64,000 nt of DNA from Cryptomeria japonica (GCF_030272615.1 NC_081405.1:312832235-312896234), one strand, 5' to 3'; shown: positions 1 through 12,186, numbered from the stretch's first letter. Made by a program: numbers and translations. Notes: a model not told the origin generated them from the sequence alone.

Positions 1-1460
1 GAATAAAATTTGTACAAAGCATGATTGGAATTGAGACAGGTGTCACTTTTATATTGTATTGTGAGTGCCATAGTGATAAATTATTATTAGTTGAGAAAGG
101 ATTTAATGTTAATATAAACCAAACGCTTATGGAAGTAAATGAATTCATTGTGTCAAACATGCAATGTGACACGAATGAGGTTGTTGATGACTTGTCTAAA
201 TAGGTAGAGTCCTTTAATTATGATGAGGAGATATGAGTCAAGGTCCCAAGGATTTTCATAATCTCTTGGTGTATTTTGATGAAACTTGGCATTCCAAAGT
301 TTACGTCATGATTGCCGTCACCATATTTTTCTCTACTCCATAGCATGGAAAATTATTAATTGCAAAGGGGAAGGTGACATGTGCATTATGAGGTGAGTTT
401 AAAATGTGAGTACTTCAACTTGGTAGATTTAGGATCAAGGAAGGATTCCACTTTAATGACTTTTACTCCAATTTGACATGAGGTCAAGTGGAGAAGTTTA
501 AATTGACTAGAAGGAAGCTCATTTGTTTCCTAGGGTGGCTCATTTGTTTATTAAGGTGGCGTGATGTATGGTAGATTTTAGATAGTGATAGGGGGAAGTT
601 TGTGGTGTGTATCAAGTGAATTTCTCACTCCATTCCATTAAACAACAACAAGTATTCTTTGGGAAGGTGTCTAAGAGGAGATTGGGTGACATCTTCAAGT
701 TTGACGATCGTTACTTTCTACAAAAAATGGTGTTGTTAGGGGAAGAATATCTCCAATATGAATTTTTTTATCGAACCAATGTAGACATTATCTCCATGGT
801 GGTCGCTTAGGGTTTGATATTTGGAACAAAGGAGGAGGTTCTCTAGGTGGCCAAAGCTTGTGTATCTAATCATTCCCTTTGTGGACTGAATTCGTTGTTG
901 GTGAGAGTGGTGGCGGGCAAGGGTTTGAGATGTCCCTTTGGTGAAGGGATCATGTTGGAAGGTGGAGATATGGATGTGGAGGTGACGCTATTTGTTTTAT
1001 GGAATGATGGGGTGGACCGAGTTGCAAGGACAAAGGAGGCGAGGCTCAGATGAGAAATTTTGAGGGATTATGTTAGAGAAAAATAAGTGGAGATGCAAAT
1101 GGTGGGGGAAAAAAAAAGGATAAATCAAAGAAGACAAATTTTGACTGTGAGGACTTCTGGGTGAACAGGTCGGTTAGAAAGAAAATGAAAATTTGAAAAA
1201 AAGTGAGTTCTTATGTTTGATGATAATTTTTGTACGATGAACATTTATGTTGGTCATGTAAATAGTTGGTAGATGCCAAATTTTGGGGTAGCGGGGTAGA
1301 ATTAAGTATTTAGTCTTTCCTATATGAATGGTGTAATGGGGGTTTGGTGGAACTATGTGATAGGGACTAGTTTAGGGGTACCCCTTTTTTGATTTACTGG
1401 AAATTATTTTTGTATAAACTCTTTTAATATTAATATAAATATATAATTTTACCAATAAAG
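1..1460 (+). mobile_element. Decayed retroposon 3' end (LINE-like)
   Basis: No long frame survives; the best pieces are short open stretches at 607-810 and 847-1053 with no domain I recognise. The right end (about 1370-1460) has the look of a plant LINE terminus: a short 'ggggtacccc' palindrome, a TA-rich run, 'ttttacc' at 1447-1453, then an A-rich tail. This resembles the end of the better preserved LINE at 48748-57441, which also ends in 'tttacc' plus A-run. The left edge lies outside the window. The assignment rests on the tail alone, so it is weak. Confidence 0.35.
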
Positions 1461-2038
1461 AAAAATTAAAAAACTACATTAGCATTTAATTTTGAAATAG
1501 AGAAATAAGTATTAAAGATTTTAGAAACTATATTAAATTAATATTGCATACATTGTTTCATCATGAGTGTTTCTAAAGTTCTTTATCTTTTATTTTAATT
1601 TTATTTATCTATTTATAATTTTTTTAGTTGGTAATTATTAAAAGTGATTTTTATTTAATAAAACAAATAAAAAAAATGTTTAATACTCAACTAGAAATAC
1701 TTTTTACAATTTTTAATCTAAAAAGTGATTTATTACAATTTATGTTCTAAATATTTATTTGTTGCTAAATGATTTAAAATTTTCAGTGAATATTTGCTAT
1801 ATGAAATAGTAGTTTTTAAAATGTCTTTGTTTATATTTTATATTTATAATTTTATTAAATGCAAGAAATAAATTATATTATTAAATTAGATTTTAAAAAA
1901 AATCTATTTTTTTAATAATCTACATCCAAAAGAAACTTCTATTTTTTACATGCAAATCACTACATATTCTAAAATTGGACTAAATTATTTTAGTATTTTA
2001 TATTATTTTATATTAAAAGTAAACCATTATGCGGAAAG
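1461..2038. other. AT-rich spacer, no gene seen
   Basis: Very AT-rich DNA with many short poly-A and poly-T runs. No open frame, LTR end or repeat unit could be supported. Confidence 0.6.
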
Positions 2039-2120
2039 ATTATATTTCATAACATCAAACGTAGAAATATTATATTTCATAACATCAACCGCAAAAATAT
2101 TATATTTCATAATATAAAAA
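2039..2120. repeat. 30 bp tandem repeat, about 2.7 copies
   Basis: The phrase 'tatatttcat' recurs at 2041, 2071 and 2101, exactly 30 bp apart. The first two full units differ at only a few bases and the third is cut short. It creates a repeated minus-strand peptide, which is an artefact of the repeat. Confidence 0.85.
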
Positions 2121-2539
2121 ATGTACAATAAGTCAAAAATTGCTCTGATTAAATCATTGTAGCTATGATAGAGACTGTTGTCGACCCAAACTAGAGACAA
2201 TCCCCATTTTACAATCCAACCAATAAAAAACACTGTCACAAAACTACAAGCTATTGTCATATAATAACAAAATGGACCAAGACATTACATAGAAAATAAC
2301 CCAAAATCCTGATCATATATAATAGAGTACACATATATACAACCAAGCCCAACCACAAAGGATAGGGAGAAATCATACACCATCACCAAACTAGAAAACT
2401 TGGATGTCTCACACAAGCTCTGAGAAACAAAAAAGCCAATTGAAGTTGTCCACTACCTCCAATGCTTTGATCCTCTAAAGAAATTCATGTCCCACCATTT
2501 CCTAGTGTCGATGATGACCTAGATCTTTATTATTCAGGC
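2121..2539. other. Spacer, no gene seen
   Basis: AT-rich sequence without a recognisable frame, LTR terminus or repeat. Confidence 0.5.
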
Positions 2540-3060
2540 TCAAGATAAACAACTGATAGATGACTGGCTCGAACCCCTCGTATTGCTTATGAATTTCGCT
2601 CGCCCAGGGACTGTAAATTCTATTTTTTTCTCACAACGCAACATCCAAGTCTTCAACCAAGAAGTATTTGTCAAACACCTCCTAAAGAAAAAGAAGGATA
2701 TCAACTTTCCTACCCCCCAAATACAATAGTGAAGCCAAAAACCTAGATGAAATATCCGTATTGACATGGTAATGGTTTTCATTAACCATAAAATTCCATC
2801 TGAGCACCATCTTGATGGCTTCTAATTCCAGTTGTTGGATAAATGAAAACCAATGTCCCTTGGTGATACATTTCAATCTAAGGTCTGAAATTCCTCCCAA
2901 GAAGGCCATTTGTCACCTCTTGTACTGTAATCTGATGGGGTTATCCATGCCAACAGTTCTCCAAATTCACATTGAGGCTGAAAACTTAATCGATAAGAAT
3001 GAATTCAATGTCAACATGCCATATAATTTAAAGAAACTCCACATGAGTTGCTAGCTCCCA
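2540..3060 (-). pseudogene. Unidentified protein-coding remnant
   Basis: Two minus-strand frames (2909-2682 and 2782-2540) overlap and read on into each other as if one protein had been split by a single indel near 2690. The residues are of normal mixed composition (for example 'LELEAIKMVLRWNF' and 'SWLKTWMLRCEKK'), unlike a chance frame in AT-rich DNA. I do not recognise the family. It may be a piece of a retroelement polyprotein. No start codon can be assigned. Confidence 0.3.
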
Positions 3061-3334
3061 GATATTATGACATTTGAGCTCAACATCCAAAACCTCTATT
3101 ATATTTGAGCCACACCATCCTTAGCATATTTTCCATTTATGATGCCTCAACCAACTAATGATACAAAATAAGAAAGCCAAGGTTTGAGTAAGAATCCAGG
3201 TCCTATAGTGCAATATGTAGTTTTAATGCATGACTTGTAAATGATACTTGAAAAGACATCTGACGTGATTATTAATTATTTTTGGGCTTACTAATTTAAT
3301 TTGGTAGTAATTTTTTTTTGTTTTATTCAAATCA
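3061..3334. other. Flank of element A, no gene seen
   Basis: Left flank of the copia insertion, AT-rich. The last five bases before the LTR (3335-3339, taatt) are the target-site duplication. Confidence 0.6.
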
Positions 3335-3339
3335 TAATT

Positions 3340-4891
3340 TGATAACTCAATGATGAATAGTGAGTACGAAACTGGTACTCAGAGGGGGGGTGAATCAGTA
3401 CAGATACAAAAACTTTTCCTAAACCGATTTGACTGCAAACAGTGAACTTGACTGACAATCACTAACACCGGTCATAACTAGATTACTACCGGTTAAGCAC
3501 AATGAGACTGTAAAAGATATAAACCGAAAACACTTATCTTTGCACACAACCTACACCCTCATTTCCACATTATCCTTGTGCATAAACAAGTAATCTATCA
3601 TCAAAAAAAATATAATAACTTGCTAGATCAACATGATTCACTGCTTGACAGAAAACAACAAAACATCACATGAAAAGGACATCACATATGACACACATAT
3701 TTTTCACATGGAAACCCAACTGGGAAAAACCACGGTAGGGATGAATACCCACAATATTTTTTTGAACTCTTTAGAAGTCTGCTCTATTTGGAGCCTAGTC
3801 CAATTAAAGACTGTTACAACAGCTTTTGTTAGGAACCGATCTTGTTAGGGATCACCTGGTTAAGGGATGAATAGACTACTTGGTTAAGGGTTAAACCCTA
3901 TTAGAGGTTACCTTATTAGAGGATTTTCTGAACTCAATGGCTTTGAGTCACCCTGTTAAAGGATTTATAGCAAGCTGGTTAAAGCTACCCGGTTAAGGGA
4001 TTTTCCAACTGTTGAAGTGGTTAGAGATCAATAGGTATTACAATGATCTAGTAATAGAACTCAATGCCAATGCAAATCCACTTTTGTTCCTTCCTTCTAC
4101 ACACACACTCTGTAGGTATCAATTTTCTTATTTGGTCTGGCAAGAATCACGTATCTCTGCACTTAGATACACACACAACATTTGCCAACAAATTGAACAT
4201 GAAACACAACATCAACCTTATAGGAAATAGATAGGTCAGTAGCATAAACCTGAAACCCTAGACATTTAGGTCCAGCAAATTAGTCAGTTCAATCCTGACC
4301 ATTGAACACTTTTCATTTGAATACAACAGTCTTGAATAGATCTCAAGACATTCTCCATCATTCATTCTTCACCGCTTCATGGAGGCGATAACCCATCATG
4401 CATTCTCCACCGTTTGCAGAGACTTCACACATTCCCAAGGCAGATAGGATCAATCTCCTTCATGCAAGATCTGTCGCATGCACAAGGCAGATGTGGTAAC
4501 ATGATCTAATCTCTATTATAATGTTAACTCATCACACAATGTCATCGGTTGAATCACATAGGCTTGAAGCACTTCAATCAGAAACTCTGAGGCTGAGACT
4601 ACTGACTGGTAGTCATACCATAGAAAGCCTTGATAGAAAACATTCCATATGCCAGTTCACATTTCATCATACCGGTTCACCTGAACAAGCATACCACTTC
4701 ACCTTTTGCACATATACTGGTTCACAACATTATACCGGTTCACTTTGCCAGTTGCTTAACTTCAATAAACCGGTTCTCTTCAACATATTGCCGGTTCACT
4801 CTTTAGCATATTACTGGTTCTCTCTTCAGCATATTGACATCAATGACAACACAATATCATCATGTCAACATATTCTGCACATATGCCAACA
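3340..4891 (-). repeat. 3' LTR of copia A
   Basis: 1552 bp, matching 9276-10826 over its length. On the plus strand it opens 'tgataactcaatgatg' and closes 'atgccaaca'. Near the LTR end is a G-run block followed by 'tgaatcagta' (sense: ATTCACCCCCCC...), shared with the other LTR families here. A GGG...CCCAC block with 'ggaaaaacc' lies at 3722-3752. Many 'accggt' hexamers occur. Confidence 0.95.
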
Positions 4892-4917
4892 ATCTCCCCT
4901 TTTGGCATTGATGGCAA
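4892..4917 (-). other. Polypurine tract of copia A and flanking inverted-repeat arm
   Basis: On the minus strand AAAAGGGGAGAT abuts the 3' LTR. Just upstream (4906-4917) is TTGCCATCAATG, whose inverted copy with one mismatch lies inside U3 at 4834-4845, so the tract sits in the loop of a potential hairpin. Confidence 0.85.
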
Positions 4918-5136
4918 TATACAAAGATATCTCTCTTTCTACATCACATCTTCTCCTTAATACTACAGGTATCTTCTCCACTTTACATCTTCTCCCCCTT
5001 TGACAACAATGCCAAAGTTGAGGCATGAGCTTCCCTATTCCACTATGTTGCTCCCCCTGAGGAGTAGCATCCTTCAACACATCAATCCTAAAAAGGTATA
5101 GCAAAGTAAGATCTGACTGATGTGGAGCACAAACCT

Positions 5137-5720
5137 TTAGTTTGCCTCTTGAAGGGGCAACACCCCTAATTCACCTCTTAGATATGTAAAGGTAACCTTC
5201 GATAGAGGCTTGGTGAATATGTTTGCTAACTGCTCCTTACTGGAAACATGTTCCAATACCACCTCTTTGTTGTAAACCTTTTCCCTCAAGAAATGGTACT
5301 TGAGTTCAAAGTGCTTGGTTCTAGCATGTAAAACTGGATTCTTGGAAATGTTAATTGCACTTGTAATGTCACAAAATATACTTACCGGTTTAGATACAGG
5401 AACTTTGAAGCCATTCAATACATGCTTCATCCAAATAGTCTAGGTGCAGTTCATAAAAGCTGCAACATACTCTGCTTCTACTGTAGACTGAGAGATACAA
5501 CTCTTCTTTTTACTCATCCATGAGACCAGTCTACCACCAAGAAAGAATTCACCACTGTTTGTGCTCTTCTGGTCATCCACATTGCCAACCCAATCAACAT
5601 CTGTGAACACTTTCAGGTGAAATCATAATTGTATGGATACCATAATCCATAGTCAATAGTTCCCTTCAGATATCTAAGAATCCGCTTGACTGCTACCAAG
5701 TGGGATTCTCTTGGGCTTTT
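5137..5720 (-). pseudogene. Copia pol: RNase H domain
   Basis: C-terminal part of the copia polyprotein, which degrades the RNA strand during reverse transcription. The upstream portion shows 'LSTVEAEYVAA', the usual copia motif. The open frame 5430-5137 shows 'SAINISKNPVLHARTKH' and ends with 'ANIFTKPL', typical of the end of the domain. Stops separate the two portions and one frame shift is needed, so no functional product is expected. Immediately downstream lie the 3' untranslated region and polypurine tract. Confidence 0.9.
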
Positions 5721-6827
5721 CTAAAACCGAGTAGTAATACCCACTGCATGTGCAATATCTGGTCTGCTATGCACTACATAATGCAACTTACCAATCATTG
5801 ATCGGTATTCCTTCTCATTTACCAATGCTGAGTCATCCTCTTTTGATAGTTTACAACCAATCACCATTGGTGTACCAACCGGTTTGCTATCTTCCATGCC
5901 AAATGTCTTCAACACCTCTTTGACATACTTGGACTGAGTAATAAAGATTCCATCTTTCATTTGTTGAATCTACAGTCCAATGAAGAACTTAATCTCCCCT
6001 ATGAGTGACATCTCAAATTCCTTCTTCATCTCATCTACAAACTCATGACTCATCTTATCATCAACAAATACTTCACAGATCAAGATCTGATCTCCTTCTG
6101 ATTTCAAATAGATATTGCTATCTTCACTTGTTCTTTCAAATCCAATCTTCACAAGATGGGAGTACAAGTGTTCATACCATGCTCTAGGTGCCTGCTTTAG
6201 TCCATACAAGGCTTTATGTAGCCTACACACCATGCCACTATCTTCTGATAGGGTAAAGCCATCTGGTTGCTCTATATACACCTCCTCTTCAAGTATTCCA
6301 TTTAGAAATGCAGATATTACATCCATTTGGTATACCTTGAATCCTTTAAAAGCTACATATGCAAGAAGCATACGAACTCCTTCTAATCTTGCTACTAGAG
6401 CAAAGGTTTCTCCATAGTCTTCTACTTCTTCTTGGGCATATCCTTTACATACTATTCTGGCTTTGTTCCTTACCATTGTGCCATGCTCATTCAACTTATT
6501 TCTGAAAACCCATTTGGTTCCAATGACATTTTTATGCTCTGGTCTGGGTATCAAAGACCATGTAACATTCTTCTCTATCTGATCAAGTTCCTCTTCCATT
6601 GCCTTGATCTAGTCTTCATCTTTATGTACCTCTTTGAATGATTTAGGCTCAAATTCAGAGATCATACATGAGTTTTCTTTGACCTTTTTTCTTGTAAGAA
6701 TTTTTGCATCTTTGACTCCTATGATCTGCTTTGGATCATGATTGAGTTTTACATACCTAGGTATATTATTAACAGATTCCTCTTGCTTTTCTTCTTCATC
6801 CTCATCTTCATTAGCACCAGCATCCAC
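5721..6827 (-). pseudogene. Copia pol: reverse transcriptase
   Basis: The frame 6599-5970 is the longest conserved block: '[11 protein letters not shown]', '[10 protein letters not shown]', '[16 protein letters not shown]' and the catalytic 'FVDD' (family usually YVDD). It continues in 5960-5721 with 'KPVGTPM' and 'RSMIGKLHYV' ('ARPDI' appears as 'SRPDI'). A linker frame, 6827-6609, precedes it. In the full element this enzyme copies the genomic RNA into DNA. A TAG separates the two main frames and other stops occur upstream. Confidence 0.95.
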
Positions 6828-7067
6828 TAGTGTAGGAGCACTATTACTGGTGCTTGGCTATTTTGCAACCAGTTCCCAGAAGGTTACTACTAGTTCATCT
6901 CTTACTTGCTCACTGTCGGTTTCCTCAGATTTCTTAGATGTTTCATCAACTCTAACATTGATTCTTGCAACAATTCTCCGAGTCCTATTGTTGAAGCATT
7001 TGAGAGCTTTTCTCTTGGTGGAGTATCCTAGGAATATTCCCTCATCACATTTTGCATCGAACTTGCT

Positions 7068-7715
7068 CTAATGTTCACTACTCTTGATATAACATTTGCT
7101 ACCAAATACTCTAAAGTAGCTTAACACTGGTGTCTTACCGGTCCAGTACTCATAAGGAGTCTTATCCTTTCCTTTCTTGATGAGTACCCGGTTCATTGTG
7201 TAGACTGCAGTGCTCACCACTTCTCTCCAAAAGGTGTGAGCAACCTTTCCTTGGATCAACATAGTTCTAGCCACTTCAACCACAGTCCGGTTGTTCCTCT
7301 ATGCTAACCCATTCTACTCTAGAGTCTGGGGGGAAGATAGTTGCCTCTTGATGCCATTCTCTTCAAAATATTTGTTGAATTCACCAGAAGTGAATTCCCC
7401 TCCTTGGTCAGTTCTAAGACATTTGATTCTTCTGTCGCTTTCTTTTTCTACGAGTGCTCTAAAAGATTTGAACTTTCCAAAGGCTTCAGATTTGTCCTTC
7501 AAGAATGTGACCCACATCATTCTTGAGCAATCATCTGTAAGAATCATAAAATACCTATCTCCCTGCACACTCCTAGTTTTCATAGGACCACACAAATCAG
7601 TATGCACAAGATCAAGTAAATTATCTGCAGTGAAAGATTTACCTTTGAAAGTTGAGGAAGATATTTTCCGTAGTTGACACTCTCTACACAAAGGATTTTC
7701 CGGTTTGCTCAGCAC
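7068..7715 (-). pseudogene. Copia pol: integrase
   Basis: The frame 7715-7314 begins with the end of the GAG-pre-integrase zinc region and holds the core motifs 'HTDLCGPM' and 'RTDQGGEF', carrying two of the three catalytic acidic residues. Frame 7283-7068 continues with 'ARTMLIQGKVAHTFWREV' and 'GKTPVLSYFRVFGSKCY', usual copia integrase text. The join between the frames (about 7284-7313), where the third catalytic residue should lie, is damaged. The element could not integrate with this copy. Confidence 0.92.
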
Positions 7716-7910
7716 CGAAAATCCTCTAACTACCTTGATCTTACTGGCCTACATAATGTTATCAAAGTTAACATGGCAGAGTCTCCTATGCCATATCTAG
7801 CTATCATCAAACTTAGCGATAAGACATGTATTGATATTTGCATTTAGCTGAAATAGGTTACCTTTGGTCTGCATACCAGTGGCCATCAATTCACCATTCT
7901 TTCCTTCGAT

Positions 7911-9215
7911 TTAACACACTCCATTTTTGAATTCTAGAGTGAGTCCACTATCATTCAGCTGGGCAACACTCAATAGGTTGTTTCTGAGACCTTCCACCCA
8001 ATACACATTGTCAACAGTACTCTTTCCATTCAGAGAGATGGACCCTCTTCCTTTGACCATACATGGTGCATCATTAAAAAAATGAACCACACCACCATCA
8101 TATTCTTCCAAAGATAGAAACTTTCTTTGGTCACCATTCATATGGTGAGAACAACCACTATCAGTAATCCACTCATTGGAATTATCAAAGTGGGAGACAA
8201 GAGCCTTCTTGTCTGACACATCTTCCTTGACTGCAACAAACACAACATCTTCATTTTCTTCATCTTCTGATTCCTCATCTGTGACATCTTCATCAACTGC
8301 TACAAAACAATTTCTCTGGTTTCCTCCTTTGAATTTCTTGAACCTTTCTGGTTTGTCCTTGTTGTCACCATTAGGACAGTTTACAACAATATGTCCTATC
8401 TGGTTACAAGAAAAGCATTTCAAAGGGATCTTACCTCTATATTTGCCTGTTCCCTTAGGAAGTCTCTTGGCAAGAAGAGCTTCAAATTCCATTAGAATCT
8501 CCTCATCATCCATTTCTTTGCTCTGTCTTGGTTCACTGTTGGTGCTTGCTTCTTTTTCTTTTCTGGATGGTGCAGTAGATGCTCTAAAAGTTGATTCAGT
8601 CTTCTGAACACTACCATCAAAACTATTTAGCTCATAGGTTGTCAATTTTGCAATGATGGAGTCTAGGGATACCTTAGTCTTGTTTATTGACCTCAACTCC
8701 TGAATAGAATGAACCCTTATTGCATAGACCGGTAACAAGGACCTCAAGACTTTACCAATAACAGTAGAATCTTCCATTTTACCACCTGCACTCTTGATAT
8801 CTCCAACAACAGTTTTGATTCTTATTCCATATTGTTGAATGGTATCTCCTTCAACCATCTACATGTCTTCAAACTTCCTCCTAAGGCTTTCTTCCTTAGC
8901 TTGTTTTACATGCTCATCACTGCCATAGATATTCTCAAGAGTGTCCCATACTTCTTTGGGATTATCTTTATCATGGACATCAATAAACTCAATGTTAGAT
9001 AAGTTGTTGATTAGGGCTTCCATGACTCGCCCATTCTCTTGGATCTTTCTCTTTTGATCATTGGTGAGAGTACCGGTAGGAATAACATAAGCATTATCAA
9101 CATAGCTCTAGTGTTGAGCACCCATGCTTCTAATGTATATCTTCATTCTATCCTTCCATATTTTGAAATTGTCTGTTGAACTTTGGACCTTCCCTCTTCA
9201 TCATTACAATTGGAT
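7911..9215 (-). pseudogene. Copia gag and protease
   Basis: The minus strand from about 9215 begins the gag region; an early frameshift (near 9175) and a stop (near 9110) break it. The frame 8858-7911 carries the middle of a UBN2-type copia gag ('QYGIRIKTVVGDIKSAGG'), a CCHC knuckle 'CFSCNQIGHIVVNC', an acidic linker and the aspartic protease start 'WITDSGCSHHM' with the DSG active site. Gag would form the particle and the protease would cut the polyprotein. The presence of a true UBN2 gag here contrasts with elements B, C and E, where I see none. Confidence 0.9.
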
Positions 9216-9257
9216 CTTTCCCTCAAGCGGTTAAGCTTACAAAACAGAGGACCTGGA

Positions 9258-9275
9258 GGATTCTTTGTTACCAAT
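9258..9275 (-). other. Primer binding site of copia A
   Basis: On the minus strand TGGTAACAAAGA (9273-9262) follows the 5' LTR. It is a mutated form of TGGTATCAGAGC, the site complementary to initiator-Met tRNA used by most plant copia elements and seen intact in element E. Confidence 0.8.
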
Positions 9276-10826
9276 TGATAACTCAATGATGAACATTGAG
9301 TAACAAAATGGTACTGAGAGGGGGGGGTGAATCAGTATAGACACAAAAATGTTTCCTGAACCGGTTTGACTGCAAACAGTGAACTTGACTGGCAATCACT
9401 AACACTGGTCAGAACTAGATTACTACCGGTTAAGCACAATGAGACTATAAATGATATAAATTGGAAACACTTATCTTTCCACACAACCTACACCCTCATT
9501 TCCACATTATGCTTGTGCATAAACAGGTAATCTGTCATCAAAAAAATATAATAACTTGCTAGATCAACATGATTCACCGCTTGACAGAAAATAACAAAAC
9601 ATCACATCAAAAGGAAATCACATATGACACACATATTTTTCACGTGGAAACCCAACTGGGAAAAACCATAGTGGGGATGAATACCCACAAGCTATTTGTG
9701 AACTCTTTAGAAGTCCGCTCTGTTAGGAGCCTAGTCTGATTAAATACTGTTACAATAGGTTCTGTTAGGAACCAATCCTGTTAGGGATCACCTAGTTAAG
9801 GGATGGCTAGAATACCTGGTTAAGGGTTAAACCCTGTTAGAGGTTACCTTATTAGAGGATTTTCTAAACTCAATGGCTTTGAGTCACCCTGTTAAAGGAT
9901 TTACAACAAGCTGGTTAAAGCTACCCGGTTAAGGGATTTTCCAACTGTTGAAGTGGTTAGAGATCAATAGGTATTACAATGATCTGGTAATATCACTCAA
10001 TGCCAATCCAGATCCGCTTTAGTTCCTTCCTTCTGCACACACACTCTGCAGGTATCAATTTTCTTATTTGGTTTGGCAAGAATCACATATCTCTGTACTT
10101 AGATACACACACACCATTTGCCAAGAAAATGAACATGAAACACAACATCGACCTTATAGGAAATAGATAGGTCTGTAGCATAAACCCTAAACCCTAGACA
10201 TTTAGGTTGAGAAAATTAGTCGGTTCAATCCTAACCATTGAACACTTTGCATTTGAATACAACAATCTTAAATAGATCTCAAGACATTCTCCATCGTTCG
10301 TTCTTCACTGCTTCATGGAGGCGATAACCCATCACGCGTTCTCCACCATTTGCAGAGACTTTGCACATTCCCGAGGCAGATAGGATCAATCTCCTTCATG
10401 CAAGATCCTTCACGTGCACAAGGTGGATGTGGCAACATGATCTGATCTCTATTATAGTGCTAACTCATCACACAATGTCATTAGTTGAATCACACAGGCT
10501 CGAAGTACTTCAACCGAAAACCTTGAGGCTGAGACTACCGACTGGTAGTCATACCATATAAAGCCTTGATATAAAACATTCCATATGCTGGTTCACATTT
10601 CATCATACTGGTTCACCTGAACAAGCATACCACTTCACCTTTTGACATATACCGGTTCACAACATTATACCGGTTCACTTTGCCAGTTTCTTAACTTCAA
10701 TAAACTGGTTCTCTTCAACATATTGCCGGTTCACTCTTCAGCATATTACCAGTTCTCTCTTCAGCATATTGACATCAATGACAACACAATATCATCATGT
10801 CAACATATTCTGCACATATGCCAACA
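9276..10826 (-). repeat. 5' LTR of copia A
   Basis: 1551 bp partner of 3340-4891, followed by the target duplication taatt at 10827-10831. It keeps a perfect GTGGG (9671-9675) and CCCAC (9684-9688) pair next to 'ggaaaaacc', a block found in every LTR family of the window. Confidence 0.95.
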
Positions 10827-10831
10827 TAATT

Positions 10832-11203
10832 CACCAAGTTAAACTTTATAGACTTTTTATATATTTGAAAAATTTTGCTCGTAATTTTTTTTTTGTTTAT
10901 ATCAAATGTTTGATTTACAAAAATATTATTTTATATTTGAAAAGAAAGATAAATATTCATCATCATTTTCTACTAATTTTTGCTGATTTCAAGAAATTCA
11001 CCAACCAAATTTATAAAAAATTTCCATTTTTATGAAAAATGAAAAAATTGCCAATAAAATTAAATTTTTGATGTCCAAGTAATGAAAAATTTGCCAATAT
11101 TTTACACCATTTTTTAGGGGGGGGGGGATTGGGGATTTATTAATGTTTCAACTGCTCAAAAGTCTTGGGTACCTTGGTCATTGATGGTTAATACGTGAAG
11201 GTT
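10832..11203. other. AT-rich spacer, no gene seen
   Basis: Poly-A and poly-T rich, with one G-run near 11118-11128. It separates element A from the B nest. The last five bases before B (11204-11208, ctaag) are the duplicated target of B. Confidence 0.6.
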
Positions 11204-11208
11204 CTAAG

Positions 11209-12160
11209 TGTTGGAGTTCAAGAACACTGAGATGGGGTGGGGGTTGAATCAGTGTTCTACCAGAATGATCAATTTTAACCTTATTAAAATATGCATTCAC
11301 TAACCGGTATACCAGTACATATAGAATTGAAAGAAGTAAAGCAACCAATAAGCCAATCACATAAATGAATACCATAACACAGAGAATTACATGTGGAAAA
11401 ACTCAAATAGGAAAAAACAAGGTGGAATTTGTGACCCACAATATCAATCCACTAGCCATATGAAGAGATATTACAAAATATAGGGGCCTGTACTTGCAGA
11501 AAGGCTTACAACCTAGAGCACACTGCTCAATAACAAAAATAGACTCACTAACTACATTTAAATCTAGACTACAACCTAGAGAAATGATTGAACTGTAATG
11601 ATAGCATCTTCTATGCTTGAATACAGTTCCGGTTAAGCTCTATCTGTTGTGGTTTGAAACCCTAAACCCTTTCCAGAATACCCTCTTACATAAAAATCCT
11701 TGCATACATGATCTCTCTTATATATTTCACATCTCCATTACATTCCATAACCTTACATATCCATATCATTTCCTATACATACATACATCAAAATGATCTA
11801 ATCAACTAGCCTATATACCCCGTTACAATCCATCATGCCTTATGTCAGCTTACAAAGATAATTACAATATAAATATACATGTCAGCTCAATAACATAAAT
11901 ACATGAATATCAAAAATAATTGTTGATCCCGGATCTCCCAAATGATGTTGGCCTCCAATATCGATAACTTGAATGTGAACCATGTCGGCCTGCAATGTCG
12001 ATAACCAAAGAATTCCTTCCAACTTGTTGGTGCAGGTACCGGTTCCGATGAAATGTTTGTCGATACACAACTAAACCAAAATATAAAGCTGGAACATGTT
12101 ACCATGTTTCCATCAATGATAATATATTGAAACCAACCAATTGAGTGTCAATTGCCAACA
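11209..12160 (-). repeat. 3' LTR of element B
   Basis: 952 bp, starts 'tgttggag' and ends 'attgccaaca' on the plus strand. A TATATAAG box reads on the minus strand near 11726-11719, followed by GAGAT, as in the LTR of E. The GTGG...CCCAC block is at 11422-11439. Confidence 0.9.
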
Positions 12161-12186
12161 ATCTCCCCCTTTGGCATTGATGGCAA
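12161..12186 (-). other. Polypurine tract of element B with inverted-repeat arm
   Basis: Minus strand CCAAAGGGGGAGAT abuts the LTR. The arm TTGCCATCAATG (12186-12175) has an inverted partner in U3 at 12107-12118 with one mismatch. Confidence 0.85.

Larger units (their letters stand above)
3340..10826 (-). mobile_element. Ty1/copia LTR retrotransposon A, full length
   Basis: Complete 7.5 kb element on the minus strand. Two similar LTRs (3340-4891 and 9276-10826) start TG and end CA. The 5 bp taatt at 3335-3339 is repeated exactly at 10827-10831. Reading the minus strand, the order is primer site, gag with a zinc knuckle, protease, integrase, reverse transcriptase, RNase H, polypurine tract: integrase before reverse transcriptase is the copia order. 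All coding parts carry stops or frameshifts and the LTRs differ at several positions per hundred, so it is an old dead copy. Its LTR end and polypurine region resemble those of elements B, C and E, which have no pol genes. Confidence 0.95.

Noticed and set aside
2027-2260. Minus-strand 77-codon frame with repeated 'DVMKYNI'
   Set aside because: The repeated peptide is only the 30 bp tandem repeat read in frame.
3340-10826. Copia A as a possibly active element
   Set aside because: Frameshifts in gag, stops in integrase, reverse transcriptase and RNase H, a mutated primer site and clear LTR divergence.
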